Assembly (NCBI GenBank): GCA_000818945.1
Contig: KN805378.1
Coordinates: 62,001-126,000, forward strand
DNA length: 64,000 nt
Source: Schizochytrium sp. CCTCC M209059
Lineage: Eukaryota; Sar; Bigyra; Thraustochytrida; Thraustochytriidae
Direction: 5' to 3'
Shown: in pieces, positions 47,346 through 55,847 of the stretch
Layout of the letters: each line of letters starts with the position of its first letter
Numbering within the stretch: position 1 is the stretch's first letter
The notes under the pieces: generated by a model
What the model saw: only the letters and a program-made list of their open reading frames with translations
Told to the model about the DNA's origin: nothing
Databases searched by the model: none
Made by a program: the position numbers and the translations under genes

Positions 47346-47814
47346 CCCATCAGCGGCAGTGAGTACCCCCCCTCTCCCTTTCCTGCCTTGAAGCAGCGAG
47401 TGTAGGTTTTCCAGCGAAGCGCGTTTTCACCAGCAGGGACGGTGCCTTGTACTGCTGCTCGCTCGTGGCTGTCTCAAACCTCGCGCACGCCGGTCCCCGC
47501 AACTTCTGTGCGGGCGTGATCGCGTCGCGGGAATCTTGCCAGGCCAGGCCGCGCCAGGCCGGGCGCCTTGGCGGGGACGCCTTGGCCCCCCTCATCCGCC
47601 CCTTTATCCACTGCCGCGCGTGCCGTGCACGCGCCGCGTCGTGTCGCGTCTGTCGCGAGTACCCGGGGTTGATGACTTAGGCAGGCCTCGCGCGGCGAGA
47701 GGCAGGGAGAGCAGAGCGAGGTGCAGAGCCTGCTTCTGCGCGGGGAATTGCACGCGCGAAGGGAGGGAGGGAGGGAGGCACGGCTGGCTGACTCGCACGC
47801 ACACACCGCGATCG

Positions 47815-47992
47815 TTTCGGACAGACAAAAAGACAGACAGAAAGACAAAAAGACAGACAAAAAGACAAAAAGACAAAAAGACAGACAGACGCACACACAG
47901 ACAGACACACAGACAGACAGACCGCGATCGATCACAGACCGCGATCGATCACAGACCGCGATCGATCGATCGACCGACCGGCCGAGCGAGCG
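47815..47992. repeat. (GACA/GACAAAAA)n then (GATC)-containing 19-bp repeats
   Basis: Irregular ACAGACAGAAAGACAAAAAG units at 47819-47930 are followed by about three copies of GACCGCGATCGATCACA at 47931-47975, then GATC and GACC/GAGC tetramers to about 48003. It lies in the 5' flank of the LRR-kinase gene. Confidence 0.8.
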
Positions 47993-48206
47993 AGCGAGCG
48001 AGCGGGATTGGGCGCGAGCGGCGAGCGCGGCGCAGGGCGAGGAGAGGAGAGGAGCGGAGCGGAGCGGAGAGGAGAGAAAGCGCGAGCGAGGTCGGGCGCG
48101 GCGACGAAGAGACGCGGCGACGAAGAGACGCGGCACGTGCCGACGACTAACGGAGGAAGGAAGGCAAGAGCAAGAGGGGGAGGCCGCCGCCTGAGGGAGG
48201 AGGAGA

Positions 48207-51200
48207 ATGAAGATGAAGAGGATTGCCCAGCGCATGAGGAGGGTCACGAGGCCTGGACGCAACACCTTGGAGACGCAAGAGGAAGAGGCTCTGGTCCAGG
48301 AGGAGGCGCTCCAGGACGAAGAAGCAGGTTTCGAAGGCGAAGATGACTTCGAGGACGAGGACTACGACGAAGGCAGTGTTGCCGACCTCGATGACTACGA
48401 TGGCGGCAGTGATGATGACGACCATCAAGGCGCTGACAAAGGTCGTGAAGAGGAGGATGTCGAAGAAGGCGTCGAAGATGAGCTGAAGGATCTTGGTGTG
48501 AGAGCGCGATGGAAAGTGCAGAAGGCACTTCGTGAAATCGTTCGAGGTGCAAAGGAGATTTAGTACGTTATGAGAAAACTAGCTCTTGTGGAATGTTTTC
48601 ACGGCTAACCTGAACCCCTGCACTGCACTTGCGAAGCCTTCAAGACGCCTGGATTGGTGATGCAGGCGCTAAAGTATTAGCCAAAGCGGTCGCTCAAAGT
48701 AAAACGCTGGAGATTCTAAAGCAAGTGCGCTTCCCCGCCAAGATGCTCTCGCGTTCATAACCTAGAGACGTTTGTCTAGACAAAATCCGGCAGCCGCAGT
48801 CACCTAACCTTTCGTTTTTCCACGACTTGATTTTCACATCTCCAGCTTGGGCATCAATGACATTCATGATGCAGGCGCGATAGAGCTGGCCAAGGCAGTC
48901 GCCACGAATAAGACGCTCACGTCGCTCGAGTAAGTTTGCGCGAATGTTGACTCGACTTCGACGCCCGGCGTGACTGACAAGTGATCGCTTTTTTGTGCAT
49001 GCGTATGCTTTTGCATGCTTTGTTTGATACTGCTACGACACCTGCAGTCTTGGAGACAACAAAATCGGCTCAGAAGGTGCCAAGGCGCTGGCTGGCAGCT
49101 TGGCGGCCAGCAGAACGCTGACGACGCTGAAGTAAGTTCGTGATTCTTGGGAAAAGCTCATAATCACACAGTTTGCAAATGCGATTTCATGCATCGGGGC
49201 CGTTGTCAAGGCAGAAATACTTCGGCTTGACTCGACTTCGACGCCGAGCGCGACTGACAAGTGATCGCTTTTTGGTGCCTGCGTGCTTTCTTACATGCTT
49301 TGTTCAATACTGGTACGACACGCGCAGTCTTGGTCTTAACAAGATCGGCTCAGAAGGTGCCGAGGCACTGGCTGATAGCTTGGCGGCCAGCAGAACGCTG
49401 ACGACGCTGATGTAAGTTCGTGATTCTTGGGAGAAGCTCATGATCGCCCAGTGTGCAAATGCGATTTCATGCATCAGGGCCTTTGTCAAGGCAGAAATGC
49501 TTCGGCTTGACTCGCTTAGATGCCGGGCGCGACTGACAAGTGATCGCTTATTTGTGCATGCGTATGCTTTTGCATGCTTTGTTTGATACTGCTACGACAC
49601 CCGCAGGCTTTGGAGCAACAATATCGGCGATGAAGGTGCCAAGGCGCTGGCTGGTAGCTTGGCGGCCAGCAGAACGCTGACGACGCTGAAGTAAGTTCCT
49701 GATTCTTGGGAGATGCTCATGATCGCCCGGTGTGCAAATGCGATTTCATGCATCAGGGCCTTTGTCAAGGCAGAAATGCTTCGGCTTGACTCGACTTCGA
49801 CGCCGGGCGTGACTGACAAGTGATCGCTTTTTGTGTATGCGTATACTTTTGCATGCTTTGTTCGATACTGCTACGACACGCGCAGTCTTTGGAACAACAA
49901 TATCGGCGATGAAGGTGTCAAGGCGCTGGCTGGTAGCTTGGCGGCCAGCAGAACGCTGACGACGCTGAAGTAAGTTCGTGATTCTTGGGAGACGCCCATG
50001 ATCACACAGTGTGCAAGTGCGATTTCATGCATCAGGGCCTTTGTGAAGGCAGAATGCTTTGGTTTGACTCGACTTCGACGCCGGGCGCGACTGACAAGTG
50101 ATCGCTTATTTGTGCATGCGTGCTTTCTTGCATGCTTTGCTCGATACTGCTACGACACCCGCAGTCTTTGGCGCAACAATATCGGCTCAGAAGGTGCCGA
50201 GGCGCTGGCTGGTAGCTTGGCGACCAGCAGAACGCTCACGACGCTGGAGTAAGTTCGTGATTCTTGGGAGAAGCTCATGATCGCCCGGTGTGCAAATGCG
50301 ATTTCATGCATCAGGGCCTTTGTCAAGGCAGAAATGCTTCGGCTTGACTCGACTTCGACGCCGGGCGTGACCGACAAGTGATCGCTTTTTGTGCATGCGT
50401 GCTTTCTTGCTTGCTTGGTGCGATACTGCAACGACACCTGCAGTCTTGTATACAACAATATCGGCTCAGAAGGTGCCAAGGCGCTGGCTGGTAGCTTGGC
50501 GGCCAGCAGAACGCTCACGACGCTTGGGTAAGTTCGTAATTCTTGGGATAAGCTCATGATCGCCCAGTATGCAAATGCAATTTCATGCGCCAGTGCCTTT
50601 GTCAAGGCAGAAATGCTTCGGCTTGACTTGACTTCGACGCCGGGCGCGACTGACAAGTGATTGCTTATTCGTGCATGCGTGCTTTCTTGCATGCTTTGTT
50701 CGATACTGCTACGACACGCACAGTCTTCAAAGCAACAATATCGGTGATGAAGGTGTCAAGGCGCTGGCTGGTAGCTTGGCGACCAGCAGAACGCTGACGA
50801 CGCTGTTGTAAGTTGGTGATTCTTGGGAGAAGCTCATGATAGAACAGTGTGCAAATGCGATTTCATACGTCAGGGCCTTTGTCAAGGCAGAAATGCTTCG
50901 GCTTGACTCGACTTCGACGCCGGGCGCGACTGCAAGTGATCGTTTTCTTGTATGCTCCGTTCGATACTGCTACGACACGCGCAGCCTTGGAGCCAACTCT
51001 ATCGGCGTTGAAGGTGCCACGGCGCTGGCCGGTAGCTTGGCGGCCAGCAGAACGCTGACGACGCTGAAGTAAGTTCGTGATTCTTGGGAGAAGCTCATGA
51101 TCACACGGTGTGCAAATGCGATTTCATACGTCAGGGCCTTTATCAAGGCAGAAATGCTTCGGTTTGATTCAGCTTCGATGCCGGGCGCGACTGACAAGTG

Positions 51201-53636
51201 ATCGCTGCTACGACACGCGCAGTCTTAAATTCAACCGAATCGGCTCAGAAGGTGCCAAGGCGCTGGCTGGTAGCTTGGCGGCCAGCAGAACGCTGACATC
51301 GTTCGAGTAAGTTCAATCTTCCGGAGAAAGGCTTTCGACTACATCGCATGCATGTGTTTTCATTCATCAGAATGAGATAATCACTGTTAGTGTGAATCAA
51401 TGAGCAGAACTGACGCAACACCATATCGCGCTCTCCTAAACCACCTCTTCTATCTTTCGGACTCATCTGCTGCACAATGATCCGACATGCGCAGCATCAG
51501 TCAAAACGCTATTGGCGTTGAAGGCTATGAGTGTCTGGCCCGTCTGCTGGATGAGAACTTCACACTGACATCATTGATCTTGTAAGTCTCCTCTCTCACT
51601 ATTGCTTGTTTCTAGCAATTTACTGACAGCAGCTCCCTCTCTCTTATCACCATCTCCAAAGTGGCATGCCAGGTCTCCCATCGCCACTACGTTTCGAAGA
51701 CCTCTGGTCAAGGAAGGTTGGCGAGAAGGAGGATGGCGGGGCAATTCGCGAGCCTTTAACTCGATCGGAGCGCGTACAAGAGATTGGCGAGTACCTTGTC
51801 GAAGAGTCAGGTTCGAGATGGACGTCAGCTGCACATAAGCTTGCACGCAGACATGCTCACATCTTCGCAATCTTTTTGTCGATGCTGGTTGCTCATGATC
51901 CGGACGCAGCCCCCTCTTTTAATCACCACGAACTTTGGCTTCAGCACGACGAGGAAGAAGAGGATGATGACGCCGTCCCGATCATCCATGCACTGCTAGA
52001 TTGCCGCCCTCATGGCACGGAATTTGCACTCCCAGAGGCCTTCTTGCAGGAATTTATCACTGGCAAGCTGACGCTCAAAGATGGGTTGGCATTGATGGCA
52101 ACAGAAGACAATAGTGGCCGCTCCGCTCGCTCGCTTGCACTTGCAAACAAGAACACGAAAGGCTGGGCAAAAACCTACGGCACTTACCTCGAACGCTATA
52201 GCATTGCCGAGGGCCCACCCGTGCATGAGTCCAAGACCTGCGCCGTGCACTTTGCCACAGATATACGCACCAACACACCTGTGGCGATCAAGATTATGCG
52301 CGAAAGGAAACAGTACGATCGTGAAATCGAAGCGCGAGAGACAAAAGATGGCAGCCAACCCCAAGGATGCCTAAAACTACTGAATCGCGACTCAAAGAAC
52401 GACCGCAAGCGCTTGGATAAGGAGATGTGCCTCGTCATGCCCCGTGGATCTCGATCTCTTTTCGAGGCGATCAACACCGAACGATTTGCTGGTCGCGATC
52501 TGGACAAGATTCGCGAGATCTCGTTCAAGATCGCATCAGCCTTACGAAACCTCCACGACAGCGGGCGCATCCACGGCGATATCAAGCCGCGTAATGCGGT
52601 GCGCACGAGCGCATCGAGCGCAAACACTTTTGAGGACAACAAGGAGGGAAGGCAGATGGTGAATCAAAACTGGCGTGACTCTCCGACGGGTGAAGGGCTC
52701 GATCGCAAAGAGAAGTGGGAGCTGATCGACCTCGATGCCTCTGTGGTCATTGGGGATGAGGTCAGCGAGAAAGCAAGTACTGGCTACGTGTCCCCGGAGG
52801 TAGCTCGCTACATCTTCGAGGGCGATGAGAGGCCAAAAGGTGCCACGTCTCAGGATGTATGGGGCTTTGGCGTTCTGCTGTACCAGTTGCTTTCGGGAAC
52901 CAAGCTGTTCATGGTGGACGAGTCGGATGACAATCTGGTGCACGATCACGATAAGCGCAAGCTGATGAACTGGCTTGGTCTCGATGAAGACCACATGAAG
53001 CGCATCAAGAAGCGAAAAGCCATTCGTGGAGCAGAGGACGGTCTGAGCGGCAGTGAGAGCGAGATCGAGGCAGCCCGCGATCTGGCGCGTGTTTGTCTTC
53101 GCGGGAAAGCTGGTGAGCGACTCGGTCTTGAGGAGATCCCGAAACATCCATTCTTTGACAAGATATGGAAGTCTAAGCTCGATTCCTCAAGTCAAGCTGC
53201 AGAAGCGCCGAGTCGACGAGAGTCCAGGAAGAAGCACAAGTCAGGAAGCAGGCGCGCGTCTGAGCGCAGAACAAGTCGCGCGTCTGGACGCACGTCCGGA
53301 CGCACGCCTGGACGCACGTCTGGGCCAAAGCCAAGGTCTGCGCGTCTGTCACAGCATCTCTCTCTGAGAGCCAAGATGGCGAGACCGATGAAGGATCGAA
53401 TTGTGAGTTTCCACAGAAGTATCGAAGACATGAACTCGCGCTTCGATTCCATAAGAAAAACACTCAGATTGTCGCAACGAAACGAGCAAAAGTATCCCAA
53501 ATGGTACCACGAACCCGCTCTCAGAACGGACCTGCTCGAGCTGCCCACGTACCACTTTTTCCTGTCGCATATGCAGCAGCCAGGCGGCTGGTATTGTCAA
53601 GGATCTGGGGCGCTGGCCTCGAGCGCAACCAAATGA
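48207..53636 (+). CDS. LRR-kinase with one LRR per exon (14 exons)
   Basis: Spliced model: 48207-48562, 48637-48720, 48846-48929, 49048-49131, 49328-49411, 49607-49690, 49886-49969, 50165-50248, 50444-50527, 50724-50807, 50985-51068, 51223-51306, 51495-51581, 51662-53636; total 3342 nt, 1113 residues. All introns are phase 2; donors are GTAAGT-like except GTACGT (first) and GCAAGT (second). Exon 1 encodes an acidic N-terminus ending AKEI and, across the junction, Tyr-Leu of the first LRR. Exons 2-13 give twelve ribonuclease-inhibitor-like LRRs. Exon 14 holds an entry helix region, then a Ser/Thr kinase: VAIKI (about 663), HGDIKPRN (about 760), IDLDAS in the DFG position, SPEVARY (APE position), DVWGFGVLLYQLLSG. 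A basic Arg/Ser/Gly repeat tail follows. DFG reads DLD, so the kinase may be atypical. The frame ends in the opening strand of a TIR-like domain (YHFFLSHMQQPGG), which continues in another frame at 53501-54778. Confidence 0.82.
48637..51581 (+). repeat. Tandem array of LRR exon-intron cassettes (~279-bp unit)
   Basis: Twelve LRR exons. Eleven are exactly 84 bp and the last is 87 bp; each begins with one base and ends with two bases of a split codon. Exons 4-10 start at 49048, 49328, 49607, 49886, 50165, 50444 and 50724, a period of 279-280 bp; exons 11 and 12 follow at 50985 and 51223 with shortened introns. The introns of about 195 bp are near-identical copies: GTAAGTTCGTGATTCTTGGG, then CAAATGCGATTTCATGCATC, then GGCAGAAATGCTTCGGCTTG, then GATACTGCTACGACACGCGC before the acceptor. 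Exon 3' portions are also near-identical (GGCGGCCAGCAGAACGCTGA). The first two and the last exon are older, diverged repeats. Confidence 0.92.
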
Positions 53637-54778
53637 CGGCGTGGGTCGATATGCGCGCACTCGACATCACGATGGGCGCAATGCAGCGTGGCGTCATGTC
53701 GTCGCAGTGCTTTGTGATGGTGCTGACGACGGATGTTCTGTTCCGGCCATTTTGCCTTGCCGAGCTCAAGTTTGCCGTGGAGCACTTCGAACGCATGGAG
53801 GGGGGACTGAGCAAGCACATATTCTTTCTTGCAGAGGAAGACGAGCGCTTCAGCCCCTGGCGAGCGATCGAAGACGAACCTTGGATCTGGGACGATACAG
53901 ATAAAGACGATGAGACTCTAAGGTTGAAAACAAAGTCCGAACTGGACAAAGCGGGAGTGCTGCATGATCTTGCCAACGAGGCTGATGACGAAGATTTTGC
54001 TAAAAGCTGCAAACTGGAAGCGATCAAGGCGAGGAAAAGGGCGAAAGAGTTCAAGTGCAGGCTCGCGCGACGGAAGCTTGAGGAAGATCTCTCGAGCGCA
54101 CTTTTCGATCTCAGCGCGAGTGCCGCAGACGGTGATGACGACATTTCTGTCCACGATTCAGCGGACAATTATAAGGAGTACTTCGATGCAGCTAAGCTGG
54201 CGCTCGAAGAGTGCTACATCATCCCCTATCGTCGACGTCACTTCGAAGAAGAAGCCATGCTTCGCGAACTGGCCAGCCTCGCAGGTTTCAAGACGAGGGC
54301 GCCTGAGAAGCCTGGAGTAGTCCCTGAGCTTTACGTTCTTGGAATGGCCGAATCCCTTGTGACACGGGCACTCAAGAAGGAGCTCAAATCCGAGTCGTCA
54401 ATTAACGCGGCGGAGGTGGTCGTGATCGTGCTGGAACCTGGTTGTTGTCCCGCTGTGCATGACGCGTTGGGCATCGAATCGATCGATGAGGACAATGAGT
54501 TGCTGAAGAGCAAGAAGTTTCTCGCGGTGGAGAATGGGTGGAACTATGGTGGCGAAGAGAAGGAGCAGTTTCACGTTGACCTGCAGAAGAAGCTGTTTGA
54601 CCACCTCGAAGCTCTTTCATGTCATGGGTCGCACGAAGGGGACTTTTCTGCTACCAGCATGGAGTCGATGCACGAGGGTATCCCTCGACGCAACTACTGG
54701 GAGGAACACGAGCTCAAAGCGCTCATTCTTGAGCTGGAACTGCGTGCCTGTAGGGTAGTGGAGGACAGCATAATTTAG
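53501..54778 (+). CDS. TIR-like domain continuing the LRR-kinase in another frame
   Basis: The frame is open from an ATG at 53501 to 54778 and overlaps the end of the kinase frame. From about 53610 it reads GAGLERNQMTAWVDMRALDI, then GVMSSQCFVMVLT and LFRPFCLAELKFAVEHF, the middle strands of a TIR-like domain including the RPFCxxE block. The first strand, YHFFLSHMQQPGG, is in the kinase frame, and a short stretch between (GIVKDLG) is in the third frame. So two single-base shifts near 53560 and 53605 would join one domain. No intron with GT-AG ends fits there. Either the gene is recently broken, or the sequence has two indel errors. The rest has an acidic linker, IPYRRRHFEEEAML, and a second alpha/beta segment (VVVIVLEPGCCPAVHDAL) and ends ACRVVEDSII. 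A separate gene starting at 53501 is possible but would lack the first TIR strand. Confidence 0.6.
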   Translation: MVPRTRSQNGPARAAHVPLFPVAYAAARRLVLSRIWGAGLERNQMTAWVDMRALDITMGAMQRGVMSSQCFVMVLTTDVLFRPFCLAELKFAVEHFERMEGGLSKHIFFLAEEDERFSPWRAIEDEPWIWDDTDKDDETLRLKTKSELDKAGVLHDLANEADDEDFAKSCKLEAIKARKRAKEFKCRLARRKLEEDLSSALFDLSASAADGDDDISVHDSADNYKEYFDAAKLALEECYIIPYRRRHFEEEAMLRELASLAGFKTRAPEKPGVVPELYVLGMAESLVTRALKKELKSESSINAAEVVVIVLEPGCCPAVHDALGIESIDEDNELLKSKKFLAVENGWNYGGEEKEQFHVDLQKKLFDHLEALSCHGSHEGDFSATSMESMHEGIPRRNYWEEHELKALILELELRACRVVEDSII

Positions 54779-55847
54779 GCACTTTCTTAACGTTTGTAGT
54801 GGACAAGGTGAGCCTGGGTCTTCTTTTTCTTCTTCCACCACAACTCTCTTTTCGTTCCGATTCCTGATGACAGCTTTGTTTGCCTTCTACTTTTCGCGTC
54901 ACTGGGCCTATCTACATTAATTGTCTTACGGTTTGCGCTGCTGCTTGCGCTTTCTCCTCTTGCACGTTCGCCTTAACTTCGGGATGGCGGCTTCGACGTT
55001 CACGACCGGCCGCCTCCGACACCTCGCTCTTCTCCCGGGACAGGCTTCGTTCCCCTTATTGCATTCTAAGCCTAGACCTAGGCAACTTCAATCTTTCAAG
55101 TTCATTCATTCGTTTATTCAAGTTCATTCACATGTCAAGTTCATTCCTTCCTTTTTTCCTTCCTTCCAAGTCTTTGCCTCGAAGCCTGCCTTTGCGTCAC
55201 TGTCAATCAATCAAATAATCAATCAACCAATCAATCGTTCGTTCGTTCATTCATTCATTTCCCCCTCCTCTGTCTCCGCACCACTTTCATCTTCGCGGCT
55301 CATCTCCATCTCGCTTCCAATCGCCCGTATATCGCATTTCATCGCCGGCCCTGCGCTCCTCCACCGCCTTGCCGAAGTGCCTTGCGCTGTATCACTACAC
55401 CGCTTGTACTGCCCTGTGCCGCACTTTATTGCCCTGCCCTGCACTGCATTGCGTTGCATTGCGTTGCGTTGCGTCGCTTTGCATTGCATCATACTAGGCT
55501 ACACATTGCACTGCATTGCATTGCACTGGAGTATTTATTATACACTATAACACATTGCATTGCGTTGCGTTGCGTTGCGTTGCATTGCACTGCATTGCAA
55601 GGGCCTCCCGGCGATTACAGCCGGGTCGGATCGCAGCCAGGATTGCAGTACCGCACGCAGCGGCAGCACGGTGCACCCGGCGCCGCAGATCCAGACCGAC
55701 AGACAGGCAGACAGACAGACAGACAGGCAGACCCCGTTCGACACCCCCGCGCGCCCCGCCCGGACCATCTGCGTGCGCAAGTCCGCTGGTCGCGCACGCG
55801 AGCGAGGCTGTTAGGCGAACGGAACTAGCGAACGACCGACGGTGACG
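54779..55847. other. Intergenic region, simple repeats
   Basis: Between the TIR frame and CPT2. Pyrimidine-rich 54820-55320 includes TTCA and AATC tetramers (55205-55260). The GCATT/GCGTT pentamers follow, then (ACAG)n at 55700-55727 and a GC-rich CPT2 leader with one GCGCAAGTCC word at 55773. No gene. Confidence 0.45.
55437..55600. repeat. (GCATT/GCGTT)n pentamer array in two blocks
   Basis: Block 1 (55441-55490) and block 2 (55503-55600) are runs of TGCAT/TGCGT units; between them is a short AT-rich segment. All frames translate to ALHCI-type repeats, so it is not coding. Confidence 0.85.

Larger units (their letters stand above)
46329..48206. other. 1.9-kb region between AAA and LRR-kinase genes
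   Basis: Holds a (CAT)n tract, a relic of the LRR-kinase-TIR gene tail (47140-47345), a long polymorphic-looking (GACA)n/(GATC)n block, and GC-rich leader for the LRR gene. Short ORFs translate low-complexity sequence and are not called. Confidence 0.45.

Noticed and set aside
47819..47992. Possible CRISPR-like array of short repeats
   Set aside because: The units are contiguous microsatellite words without unique spacers, in a eukaryotic context.
48207..48563. Stand-alone 118-residue acidic protein
   Set aside because: The stop overlaps a phase-2 splice donor, and joining to 48637 continues the LRR motif; it is better explained as exon 1 of the LRR-kinase gene.
49048..51306. CRISPR or satellite explanation for the 279-bp repeats
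   Set aside because: Each unit carries a coding LRR exon with proper splice sites in constant phase, so it is a gene-internal exon array.
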